Source: Ceratorhiza oryzae-sativae
Taxonomy: Eukaryota > Basidiomycota > Agaricomycetes > Cantharellales > Ceratobasidiaceae
Length of the DNA: 64,000 nucleotides
Reading direction: 5' to 3'
Assembly (NCBI GenBank): GCA_030998015.1
Contig: JARWMV010000234.1
Location: 248,001-312,000, forward strand
Made by a program: the position numbers and the translations under genes. Each line of letters begins with the position of its first letter. Within the stretch, counting starts at the first letter, position 1. The notes beneath the pieces were generated by a model. The model was not told the DNA's origin and ran no database searches. It saw only the letters and a program-made list of their open reading frames with translations. Positions 9,736-20,240 of the stretch are shown one piece after another.

Positions 9736-11266
9736 ATGTCCAACGCCATGAGTACGGAGTCGACGTCGTGTGAGCCGAATCTATCCCAGCCCTCAAGGCA
9801 AGTGGCACGTGTTATTGAGGCCGTCGAGACACCAGAGGGTTAGTGTACCATTTTTGATGGCATATTTGGCTCATTCGGTCCACTAGGCTCTGGTGCAACA
9901 GTGTTTCGTACTATTGGCAGCTCCGAGCTAGAAACGTTAGACCCTTTTCTGATGCTCGATCATTTTGTGTGAGTCTGTCTGGCGCACTCCAACCATGAAA
10001 CCGTATATTTGATATGTTGCGATGTCAGCGTTGATCATGAAAATGCTGGATTCCCTGGTAAGAGACTAAATAATTCGGATAAATAATTTACAGATTGTTC
10101 CTAGACCACCCCCACAGGCAACTATAGACCGCTTTTGGCACATCATAATATTGACAGATATAGTTAGAGGCCAAGCCACAATCACCTATATGCTACAGGG
10201 GTCGTCGCATCACGAAGACTCGACCGGAAATATGGGAACACTAAATTCCGGAGATGTTCAGTGGATGGTGGCGGGTCGGGGCGGTAAGTAGACACCGAGA
10301 TTACCCGACTCAGAACCGACTATGCTATATCTCGCTAGTCAAACACGCTGAAATGCCTATTTTTGGCGAAGGACTGGACATCCCCATCGGATTGCAGCTA
10401 TGGATTGACCTTCCAAAAGAGCACAAAATGATGGTGCGCTTTAGTCTTGACGCACTCTGTTGCTGCAACAGCTAGTTTGATAGGCACCAACATACAGCGA
10501 AATCAAATCAGAACAGTGAGTATGCCTTCCACACCAACGAGTTGATCGTGATATTCACATCATCTAGAATGCCCTTGGTGTCTCCTCCACATAACAGTGA
10601 CGTTCAAATTCGGATAATAGGCGGGGAAAGTTGTGGAGAGCGTGTTCCCATTCCGGCCACAGGGGGGTGCTGGTATCTTCATATACAATTCCTCAAGGCG
10701 GAATCGATGTTTGAACAAGAGCTACGTATGTTAATTCTAATTCGTCCCATGCCTCATACCTAAACCCAACTTTATTAGCCGTGGGCGCAACGGCATTCCT
10801 ATATGGCAGGTTGTTAGTTCCAATCTTTCCGGTTTAATTTAATGTGGTATCCCATGCAAATAGTCCTCAAGGGTTCACTTCGAGTGGCGAATTCCAACGT
10901 GTTTTCTCACCACACGGCAGTAATATTGTCCAGCAATCCCACAGAATATTACGTGAATCTACGTTCAGAATCTGACGAAACAGATATCGTTTTGGTCCGT
11001 CTCTGAAGCTATACCGTGTATTGCTCTGACCGTATATCCGCATAGTTTGCTGCTGAACCCCTGAACCAACCGGTTGCGCGGTTTGGACCGTTTGTTATGA
11101 ACACGAAAGATGAACTCAAGAAGGCCTTGTTGGATTGTGAGTCAATTCATTGTGTAATTTGACTACAATTGAGCTCTAATCAATGGCTTTCTGTTCGCAA
11201 GATCGAATGGAAATCAATGGTTTTGAGAACGCGCGACACTGGAAGTCATCGATTGGCGGCCGTTAG
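9736..11266 (+). CDS. Pirin (bicupin)
   Basis: Multi-exon pirin, a nuclear/cytosolic cupin protein; some members have quercetin 2,3-dioxygenase activity or act as transcription cofactors. The exons give [77 protein letters not shown] and finally [18 protein letters not shown] and [11 protein letters not shown]. The metal ligands of the N-terminal cupin are present: His-x-His in DHPHR, and His and Glu in KHAEMP (more commonly VHSEMP). Eight or more short introns occur; the one at 10118-10167 has a GC donor. Its last codons overlap the end of the convergent O-methyltransferase gene. Confidence 0.9.
10118..10167 (+). other. GC-AG intron in pirin
   Basis: The donor ACAG/GCAACT follows DHPH plus two bases of Arg, and the acceptor GTTAG precedes AGGCCAAGCC. 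This gives the family sequence [12 protein letters not shown]. No GT donor exists in the interval. Length 50 nt. Confidence 0.85.
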
Positions 11267-12242
11267 ACGCATACAGCCTTCTAATCTGGTCGGCCAATCG
11301 TAAGTACACATTCAAGTTTGCAGACGTCCCTGACTTACTGTTAATATTCACAAGCGTATACATGAAACCATCGTAACCTTTGTCTCCGACCGTGGCAATC
11401 GTAGTGGCTTCGACCGTAGCGTCTTGTTGCACATGTTCTAGTAGATCCCGTACGCCCTTCACATATATGTCGTCTTTTTCGTTTTCGTCCGCAACGCGAC
11501 CGTTCCTAACTACGTTATCCACAATTACAACGCCACCTGCTCAACGGGTTGTCGATATTTTCTTGATATCCGCGCGTTCGATCTTACCTGGTTAACCAGG
11601 CGTTGTGCATGCTTGAAATAGGCGGTGTTATTGGGTTTGTCCGCATCAATGAATGCAAAGTCGAACGAATGATCGGGACCGAGTGTAGGGAGCGTGTCGA
11701 CCGCAGGGCCCAATATAATTTCGATCTTGTCACCCAGCCCTGCACGCTCAATGTTCTTCTTAGCGACCTAGAAAAGAAGTTAGGGGGGGCAACTTTTTTC
11801 AATCAAAAATATGTGATTCCGTCATACCTCAACGTGAAGGGGCTCGATTTCGAGCGAGGTAAGCTTTCCCCCTTCTGGGAGAGCACGAGCCATGCAGATT
11901 GCCGAATACCTGTCAACCCATAAGTGACCGCATCAATCAAAGAATATTCGACCGAGGCCATTTACCCTCCCAACGTTCCGACCTCGAGGATTTTGGCTGC
12001 CTTGAGCGAGCGAATCTGCAAATTGAGGAACTTGCCCTGAGCCGCGCTTACAGCGATGTTGGCGAGCCTGCTGCGTGGCTTTCCTTGAGTGTTTCTTCCA
12101 AGATCGGGTCTTGCCCCAAGAGAAACTTGTTGTGGTACTGTGATCTGGCGTAAGTCGGCGGATAATCGATGTACTCCGGGGTACCACTCACTGCGTCACT
12201 GCGTGCCCAGTCTTGGAAGGTAGTCTGAGTGAGGCGAGACAT
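11246..12242 (-). CDS. SAM-dependent O-methyltransferase (caffeoyl-CoA OMT-like)
   Basis: Cation-dependent class O-methyltransferase of about 230-240 residues. Starting at 12242 (MSRLTQTTFQDW) it gives FLLGQDPILEETLKES, then after an intron QIRSLKAAKILEVGTLGGYSAIWLA (SAM-binding loop VGTLGGYS), LPEGGKLTSLEIE, GPAVDTLPTL, FDFAFIDADKPNN (Asp metal and SAM ligand) and VVIVDNVVRNGRVAD (second metal-ligand block). The final domain reads ATVGDKGYDGFMYT. The 3' end has two options: an intron leading to a stop at 11246, or reading to 11214; both overlap the pirin stop at 11266. A longer N-terminus from 12311 (MARLAAQRL) is possible. Small-molecule catechol-type substrates are usual for the family; the substrate here is unknown. 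Confidence 0.85.
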
Positions 12243-12311
12243 ACTGCGGTGGATAAGAGAATATGTCAAGCAGAGGTGCTCTGTTAACCTTTGGGCCGCC
12301 AAGCGGGCCAT

Positions 12312-12920
12312 TTATAACGCATGAGGTCCGCCAAAGGGAATGAACTTGTGCTTCGCATATACTTTGTCATCATCCTCGGTGATTCCGCCGGGCTGACGCG
12401 GCTACGTCACTGTAATGTTTATTTGAGAAACATCGTAGGTTGAAGTGAAAATCAATTATGGCAAACGAGACTTAGGCAAATCGGCGAGGCTATAGACAGG
12501 TTTTATATATCGTCAAAGGCGATATTTTACGTTGTTTCCAATCCGCTCTGCTGCCTCGCGCCGACAGCGACGCGGCAAGCACCCTCGACGCGAGTCAAGT
12601 ACAGTCATCTTATCAGATATGACTCGACTATATGCAATAGCCAATCCGGATCTGCAAGCCGAGTTTCAGCCGTGACACAGCCACATGGTATGCACGTGGA
12701 TAGAGTTACGCAAGGTTTGTACCTGACGGCGCAAAGGATCCATGCTGAGCGCTCCGGTTGCTGTTTTCTACCATATCGCACACTCTCTGGCAACGCTCGA
12801 GGCTGGGTCCTCTCCGTACGTCGTGTAATAACAGAAGTCGCTCGATGTGTAAGTCATGACATATCTTGGATTGGATTGCTTATCGAAAGACGAACAAACG
12901 TAGCACATCGTGATTTAAAG
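12312..12920. other. Intergenic region, possible 5' exons of next gene
   Basis: About 600 bases without a convincing reading frame. It is flanked by the start of the minus-strand methyltransferase and the first recognisable exon of the plus-strand membrane protein. Early exons of the latter may lie here. Confidence 0.35.
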
Positions 12921-14001
12921 GTTGGGCAGGAACATGGGCTCATGAAGAGGATGAGGAGGGAGTACTTCCCCGCGAGCCCCAGGTGTCGGTCGTCACACAA
13001 ACGATCTACGCTAGTGAGTAAAAACAGCTGCCATGAGCTATCCTCAAAAGAGTGGGGATCCTGACAATAGAGTTTTTTAGGCAGCACCTCAACCGCCACA
13101 CCCATACCAATTCCTACCAAAGATACGGGTGTTCCCTATGGTCCTATAGTTGTACGCTCTTGTCCGGCATGTCTACCCGTTTGCTCCTTGTTCTGACCTC
13201 AGCTTCTGGTGCTTTGTTGCTCGTGCCACGGTTAGGGCGGCATGGTTGGCGGCATGGTGATTGTGTTATTGGTCGTGGGAGGATGGTTCTGGTGGGGATC
13301 TCGGGTGAGGGCTGCCAAGGCTAAAGTGAGTTAAACTGAACGGTAATATGGATTGGGGTGATGTCCCTAATGGCTATGTCCTTTTCGGGGTGTAGGGTGC
13401 CAAGGCACGTCGGGCTCAGCATCTTGCCGTTGTCCGTACGGGTCACGGCAAGAGCGAATCGACCGAGACTCTGAAGACCTCCAGCCCAGATCCTGAGAAA
13501 CCGAAACCGGCGCCGGCGAACCACCCTGTGAAGAAGCCGTCTGACATTTTGGCCGAAAAGCCCAAGCCGAATGGACGTTCGCCGTTCAACATGACAGCGC
13601 CATCGACGACGAGTCTCGCGAGCAAGTATGCACCGGCTCGGCCGAGCCCGCTCGCTCTCGCTGTGGTCACGCGTTCGCCGTCGGTGATGAGCGATCATAT
13701 GCCGGTGCCTACACCTGGATCGGGGCTTCCGGCTGTGAACGTAGTCCCGCCCTCGCCGTCTATGCCGTCGCAAGCGTTGCTTGCGCCCGAAGAGCCTGGC
13801 CGGGCGCAGAGGCAGTCGGTTCAGTCTGCCAAGTCGGTACAGAGCGTTGCATCGGAATACTCGGCGGAAAGCGCGATTGGAGTTGCGTACGGGGGCGACG
13901 AGGGGGAACGGGATGTGCTGAAGCATCCACACGATGAATGGTTGGAATCCAAGAAGAGCGCGGTCGCTCGGATGCGTCCGCCGCCGCCGATGCGACGGTA
14001 A
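12921..14001 (+). CDS. Single-pass membrane protein with disordered cytosolic tail (5' end unresolved)
   Basis: Unrecognised protein with the layout of fungal wall-sensor or Skg6-like membrane proteins. The exon to about 13014 ends VSVVTQTIYA. The next (from about 13081) begins with Ser/Thr-rich STSTATPIPIPT and PYGPIV. A hydrophobic exon follows at 13229-13300 (GMVIVLLVVGGWFWWG), one membrane span with a basic flank. The last exon (13396-14001) encodes a roughly 200-residue Pro/Ser/Lys-rich tail (KPKPAPANHPVKKPSDIL; SVQSAKSVQSVASEYS) ending ARMRPPPPMRR. No enzyme motif is visible. The start codon was not found; introns separate all four parts. Plasma-membrane or ER location with the tail in the cytosol is an inference. 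Confidence 0.55.
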
Positions 14002-14756
14002 CGATACGACCCGCAATCACGAACATTTGTTGTATAGCATTCGCTCTTTTTGTATCCGTTGGCGTGTCCTTTTTTGTGTCTGCCCCGTGTTGTGTCTTAT
14101 CTGTGTCAGGTTCGCTCCCCCCCCCCTTTCTGTTTGGGTGCTCACTGAAACAAGCTCAATCCTTTGCTCTGGACACTCGTTTGAAAGGACGTTCATTTGG
14201 CTGCTGGTTGTGTATTTATGCAAATTTATAGGGTCATTCTTTTCTGTGGCCACATGGTGCTGGTGTCTCCAGCGGCTTGTGCTCGACTTGTGCTAGTGTT
14301 GGTGTGCACGGAGCTATGCGAACTGCCGGATTGGCCAGAGGATGATGATGAGTTTGAGGACCGTGTGCACTTGTCTCAGGCGAAACGACCATCATCGCAG
14401 CGTGCGACGCAACGCCACAGACCGGGGCTGACAGGCCCCAGCTCGAAACCCGGCAGACAGGGACGAGAGCCAATCGGGTGCGACAGAACTGGCCGCCACG
14501 GGTGGAGTAGCGTGGTGGCGAACGGAGCAAGCGAGGAGACAATTAGGACCATGTGAATGTGGGGTCGGGCGACACGGTTTGGGCGATCGCCAATTAGCTG
14601 TCTGCCAGCGAGGATCGCATCACGAACCAAATGTAGCCTGGTTTGGGTTTGATTGACGCCGCACCAGACCGATAAATACAACGGGCAGCGAGAGAGCAGA
14701 CGTTCCCGCCACCACCGGCAACCGCGCGCGCACGCCATCCCCCACGTGCATATACA
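14002..14756. other. Intergenic/promoter region
   Basis: About 755 bases holding the 3' end of the membrane-protein gene, including a 10-base poly-C run near 14109, and the promoter of the next gene. A GATAAATA stretch near 14670 sits about 85 bases before the next ATG. A long minus-strand open frame covers the right part but lacks coding character. Confidence 0.45.
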
Positions 14757-17700
14757 ATGGCGGAACACCCGGGCCAGCACTACTACTATCCGACCGCCGA
14801 TCTCGCTGGCTACGCCCCTCCTGGCTACGCCCCAGACTCTTCTTCGGCACCCACCGCACAGCACACATACGCCCACGCACCCGCCTATGCTTCCCGGCCC
14901 TACCCATCCTATGACCACGCACACTCCCCACCCGCCCCCTCCCAGCTCGGCCTCTCCGCCACCAGCGACGCCCACCACTACTACCCCGACGGCGACGCGT
15001 ATCCCGCCGTCATGCAGCGACCGTATGTCCACCCGTACGCCCCCGCTGAGTCTCCCAACCCCCAGTTTGTGCCTGCCACCGTCTACACACAATCCCCGGC
15101 TCAGCACCAACCGAGTCTGCCGATCCAGCAGCAGCAGCAGCAGCCTCGGGACGTCGTCTACTCCCAGCTCCCCATGACGGTCCCCTCGAGCCGCAACTAC
15201 TACCGCAGAGAGGCACTTGAGAAGCTCCACATGCACCCGCACGCCCAGCGAGCAATCATGTCCGTCCCCTCGCAGCAGCCAGTGACCCCCTCCTCTGCAC
15301 ACCCAGAGACGACGCCCGCGGAACGAGTAACCAACGCTTACTCGTTCGTGCCCTCCGTCCCTGGACCAATGAGCGGCCCCGTGCTCGCACCAGAGTTTCA
15401 GCAGAGTCTGGCCTATTCGAGAAGCCCGGCATCCATCATCCCGACTACGCTGCCTGCCGTCCCGTCTACCTCGGGCCCCTCGTCCTCTCGCCAGTCAGAC
15501 TCGGCCGGCTCGATCTCTCCCAGGGCGACCCAGGACAACTCGCTCCCAGCGCCTGTCTTTTCCACAACGTCACCCATGGTCAACCAGTCTGACATTCTTG
15601 TCAACGACCCCTCGGTGAAAAACCGCAAGTTTGTGGTCGACGGGACATTACATGTATCAAGGTGCGTGATGGTGATTATTCTCTGGTCATACTTCCACCC
15701 CGGAGACTCCACTCTTTCGGCCGTTTCCTCAACCCTTGATTCCAGCTTCTAATTTGACTTTCATTTTTACAGTGTGCCTCGGTCATCGGCCATCTTCTCC
15801 TCCGGGGGACCCAAGAGGAGTTTGCGCACGAGTACAGTCTCTACTTTCAGTGCACCAAATGCCACAACTCGCCAACAATGCCCATCGTCAGCCGAAAGAG
15901 GACAAGAACGACCGAGGATACGTCGTTGCCAACAGTCTGCGACGTCTGCCACCGCACGCGCGGTATTGGGGGAGTCGTCATGAAAGACCGCGAAGTCAGC
16001 GTTCCATATGCGATCGAGGTATGTGGAGCCGCAGCTTCGCGGAGATCTCGTTAACCCGGTTGGAATTTAGATTGTTTGCATATCTTGTTTCTCGCGATAC
16101 TCGCGGTGCAGCGACTGCGGAGGCGGGTATGTCTCGCCTGTTCTCTCGCTTCTTGGCTGCCGCTGAGCCTATCGCTCGTTTTGTAGATCTGGCCGTGTTG
16201 GAGTCGGAAAATGGAGGTGCAAGGAAATGTAGGCACCGGCGTCTCATTGATTGATGTCAACGTGCACTAACCTCGGTCCCTGTAGGTTTTTAGGAAACCG
16301 CAAGACATGTCGCCTTTCTCACGCACGGTACGTTAACGATGTCGATCATCTGCCTGATTTATTCATTTCGGACTAATCCAGGCTTGGTCACGGAGAACTC
16401 GAAATTGGGGTTTGGCGAGCACCAGGGGAACTCAAAGACCAAAAAGAGCTGACATCCGTAATTGCGTCGTGCAAGAAACTGTGGCAAGAACGTGTCTTGG
16501 GCAAGCTGGCAACACCCGAGGTATGCGCATCTATTCATCTGACTTGGACACAGATCGGATCTGAAACACGTGTCTCAGGTACTGGAGGGCGATCAGGAGC
16601 AACCGCTACGGACGTATGATGACATCGAGGTTGTGCTTTCACGTGGTTGGCCCGCGCATGAGAGCCTTTTGCTCGAGTTTCCTCCGGACGCGGGGCTGCA
16701 TAAGCGGTACATTTGTCTGCTATGGACAAAAAGCAAGGGGCGAAGGAACAGGAAACCCAATCCGAGCACCGGACCTGCCAGCGCCGATGATCCAGACCAG
16801 CTTGCCGAAGGGCTGCGGCGTACGCGGGAGTTTTCCCCTGAGGGGTGCACCTTGGTTGGTGAGTTTCGAGACCAGAAGCGGCTTGTTTGGGGCTTGTGCT
16901 AAATCCGTGGCGGGGATGTCTAGCGATATTCGTATGCGATTGGAATATGCAAGGTGTGTCCCGTGTGCCAACTGGGCTGAGACAGTTTCCTGACTCGGCT
17001 ACCTATGGTAGCCGGAACGGTTTTGGTATCAACTTCTGTGCCTTTCGAGTCCCAAGATGCCGAGGACCGAGGCGCGGTGTCAATGGGGGAAGTACTCGGA
17101 CAAATCCTCAAAGACAGGGAAGAACACAACGCGAAGCATCCCGACTCTCCTGTCCCACCTGTACGTTTCTACTTGTCTATTCCCGGCAGGGAGCATTTGA
17201 ATTGGCACGAGGTTGATTCGTTCCTTTAGCCATTACATCTTTGGTGAGCAATATTAGGCATGCGTGTGATCGTTGTATTTGCTTACTTGGCCCGCTCCCA
17301 AGGGTTGGCACCAAAGCTGTGTCCCCAGTCCACGGAGCCAAGTTTGTGGATAGCATGAACCGCCGGGGGTTCCTCTCCTTGAGTGAATATGTTGCGAGAC
17401 ATCCCGACGTAGATCCCAAGATGTTTGAAGACCCGCCGTTTGGGCACCTGTGGCTGGTAAGTCGACCGACCACATTTGGCATTGATTGCGCTGACCTTTG
17501 TCACGCGGCAAAAAAAAAAAAAGGATGATCCAGTGAGTGATTCTTCTCGGATAGGCTAGGAATGTACTAACATGCGTTCAGTGGTCGATGTCAAACAAAA
17601 ACGATACTCGGCCGGTTGAGATCCTTGTATGCACCATTGATTATCTCAGCAGATGAGTTAGACTGACATGGTTCCAGGTTCGTTGGCTTGGCAAAGATCT

Positions 17701-17785
17701 CGATGAATCGCAGCTGGAAAAACTCAAAGCCATTGAATATGGTAAACGGGCACGCGAGGCCGGACGCTCAAAGCGACGTCGATGA
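14757..17785 (+). CDS. Large Cys-rich conserved protein of unknown function
   Basis: I do not recognise a named family. The first exon (about 300 residues) is low-complexity, rich in Tyr, Pro, Ser, Ala and Gln (ADLAGYAPPGYAPDSS, a Gln run near 15130), ending NRKFVVDGTLHVSRC. The rest is spread over about ten exons and looks folded: LLRGTQEEFAHEYSLYF, then paired cysteines (CTKCHNSP, CDVCHRTRG, CISCFSRYSRCSDCGG), then WRCKEMFLGNRKTC and RLSHARLGHGELEIG. Later come TSVPFESQDAEDRG, VDSMNRRGFLSLSEYV and a basic end (EAGRSKRRR). The cysteine spacing suggests two or more zinc sites. A donor at TGC/GTGATG (about 15665) is needed to enter the Cys-rich frame. A nuclear protein with an intrinsically disordered head is an inference. 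Confidence 0.68.
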
Positions 17786-18160
17786 AGAAAAAAGCGCAGC
17801 ACAACATGCATGCTCCTATATCTATGCAATAGTATCGGATCTGGATTAGGCCTCGCATAAACTTTTTTCGAGCACACGAACGATTGGTGAAGTTGCATAT
17901 TGTGTATCGGTAGCGGTCGTTGTCGATTTTACTTCGTTAGTTGTATACCTTTGATTTGTTTACTGTCCTCCCCCCTCTGGCGCGCGGCAGATATTTTATT
18001 CGAATATTGGTTGCATTTGTGGGGTCGAGATTAGTTTAAAAACGTAATGTTACCCATACTAGCCTGCCTAATCTCTTTTCGCGCGACCCTTGCTGTCGTT
18101 CGCGTGGTCGGGTCATAGAAGAGACCGAAGTCAATCAATATACGCATGTGATGGGTAAAT
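17786..18160. other. Convergent intergenic spacer
   Basis: About 375 AT-leaning bases between the stop of the Cys-rich protein and the stop of MIC19. Nothing beyond probable 3' untranslated sequence is seen. Confidence 0.5.
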
Positions 18161-18837
18161 CTATTGCAGGGACTTGATAAAATCCTGATACCGACAGAGC
18201 GGTCAGATTTTCGTCATAATGAGTTGAAGATCCCAACTCACTTTTTCTAATTTTGCGACAGCATCTTTGAAGTGTGCAACTTCTTCCCAGCAGTCCAGCG
18301 TCCGGTCTGGATTGGCTCTAAGATAAATCCGGTATTCAATAGGCATTCATTCGCACATAAGCTTGATGGTACTTACTTGTAACACGCGACGAGCCTAGCC
18401 TGACTTTCCTTTACGTCGGGTGCGTGTTCAAGCGCTAGCCGACTTTTGAATCTCTCCGCCCGTTTCTGGACTTGCTCCAACTCAGCCCTGAGCCCCTCTG
18501 CACTCCCACTCCCCTCGGTAATCTGCTTCTCCCGGTCGAGGTTCTCGCGCTCTAGCGCAGCTTGGATATCTGCTTGCACTGCTGCTTCGGCATCTTGAAG
18601 ACGTTTCAGCTCGGACGAGATTCGTTCTTGGACAATTGCGTCTAGGGCTTGTTGCCGCTCGGGGGCTGGGTTCGGGGAGGACCGGGTGTCGGAGAGGTGG
18701 TTTATGAGATCTTGGGAGAACTAGTCAAAGTTTAGTATAAGATATTTGGGCATGTGTAGAGTTGGATGCACCTGGATAGGTGTCTCGTTGTTGTAGACGA
18801 CCTGCCCACCAGCTGGTGCGGACTGTTGCGCGCCCAT
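18161..18837 (-). CDS. MIC19: MICOS subunit MIC19
   Basis: Mic19/Aim13 (CHCHD3/6 family), a peripheral inner-membrane subunit that links MICOS at cristae junctions. The start MGAQQSAP gives a classical N-myristoylation glycine. After the first intron comes FSQDLINHL, then a long charged coiled coil (RISSELKRLQDAEAAVQADI onward), then the C-terminal helical pair with ACYK and NPDRTLDCWEEVAHFKDAV, matching the family's DCW motif. The last exon is FIKSLQ. The paired-Cys CHCH is reduced: one Cys before the intron and one in LDCW, as in several fungal Mic19s. It is divergent from YJU2 with 119 bases between starts. Confidence 0.85.
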
Positions 18838-18956
18838 GATCGTCCTTCGAGTGTGGAAGCTTGTCACGCAAATGCTGGGATGGGCGGATGAGTCATCTTG
18901 GCGCTTGTGTTGCCTGTCAGTGTGACTTTGCTCCTGCCACCACTGCTGTTGTCGCC

Positions 18957-20012
18957 ATGGCTGAGCGAAAGGGTATGTACAGTCCATATTTTACGTAGAA
19001 AGTGGCTCCTTATATTGCTTTTCAGTTTTGAACAAGTACTATCCACCGGATTTCGATCCGTCCAAGATCCCCCGCCGGTCGGGGCCAAAGAACTCGCAAC
19101 AGGTCGTGCGTCTTATGGCTCCGTTTAGTATGTGAGTGTTGAGTTTGAATTTCACTCTAAGTTGTAGCTAAGAGCATGTTTCATCAAGGCGATGTAATTC
19201 CTGCGGAGAGTTTATCTATAAAGGCAAGAAGTTCAATGCTCGAAAGGAGACCGTCGACGGAGAGACCTACTATGGCATCAAGATCTTCCGGTAAGTAAAG
19301 CCTGGGTTGGGATAGGTAGTCAGGCTAACGGGATCAATAGGTTCTACATTAAATGTACGCTTTGCTCTGCCGAGATTACATTCAAGACGGACCCCAAGAA
19401 CACCGACTATGTTGCGGAGCATGGTGCCCAACGAAACTTTGAGCCGTGGCGAGAAGAGTCGGCAGTTGAAGAAGAGGACAGGCTTGCACGGTTGGAGGAG
19501 AGGAGAACAATCCAATGAAGGCGCTCGAGAACCGGACGACCGACTCGAAGCGTGAGATGGATATTCTGGATGCATTGCAGGACATTCGAGCGCGAAACGC
19601 GAGGAACGAGCGGGTGGGGATAGACGATGCTCAGAGGGCATTGGAGGCGAGGATCGAGATTGACCCCGAAGTCGAGAAGAAGAGAGAAGAAGATGAAGAG
19701 GACGAAAAGCTGGTGCGCGAGGTGTTTGCGAAGATTCCGGTTGGAACCGACGGGGCTGGTCCTTCTGGCTCGAAAGCTGATTCGGATGGCTCACCGGCCG
19801 AGACACCCGATACGACCCCGGCGCCATCGACAATCACTGTTAAACGCAAGGCGGGGGATATTGCGCCCGATTTGACGGCGCTGCTCTCCGAGTCGCACCG
19901 GGCCATGGTCTCGAAACCGGCTGTTGCACCACCCCCAGCGAAAAAACGGCGCGGGGACTTGGCCGGACTGTTGGGTGTCAAGCCCAAGGGCAAGGCAAAA
20001 GCTGTTTCATAG
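18957..20012 (+). CDS. YJU2: Splicing factor YJU2/CWC16 (CCDC94), with apparent frame break
   Basis: Step-one splicing factor that acts with Prp2/Prp16 and the NineTeen complex. The N-terminus is strongly conserved: MAERK, then [70 protein letters not shown] and [13 protein letters not shown]. The two CxxC pairs form the zinc site. At about 19502 the frame ends prematurely; the continuation [20 protein letters not shown], which every YJU2 has, is in another frame. One extra G in the GG at 19502-19503 would reconnect them. The tail is disordered and ends in a basic nuclear-type stretch ([16 protein letters not shown]). I annotate across the break and suspect sequence error rather than loss. 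Confidence 0.88.
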
Positions 20013-20240
20013 TCATGTACGCATATATATTTTACTCGCATAGCCATGTAATTGTATAAGTATTCGGTGGATGTTTGTTCCGGGCAACGCACGTGATGTT
20101 TTGGATATGGCGGAGAGACCAACGGCATCGCTTTCAGTCTAGTGTATCCTCTAACAGCCGATTATCACTCCCCCGTGGGTGCCTTCTTGCCCTCTCGACC
20201 ACATCTTGGTCGTTGCCGTTGCCTCGGTCCATACGCTATC

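Noticed and set aside
14105..14120. Ten-base poly-C tract as a regulatory or slippage element
   Set aside because: It sits in a 3' non-coding region with nothing around it to suggest function.
14376..15302. Long minus-strand open frame of about 300 codons
   Set aside because: It lies opposite the GC-rich, low-complexity first exon of the Cys-rich protein and its promoter. Composition (Val/Gly/Arg runs) is what antisense of Pro/Ser/Tyr codons gives, with no family signature.
20013..20240. Possible MCB sites in the RecQ promoter
   Set aside because: Only ACGCAC-type partial matches are present; no exact ACGCGT.
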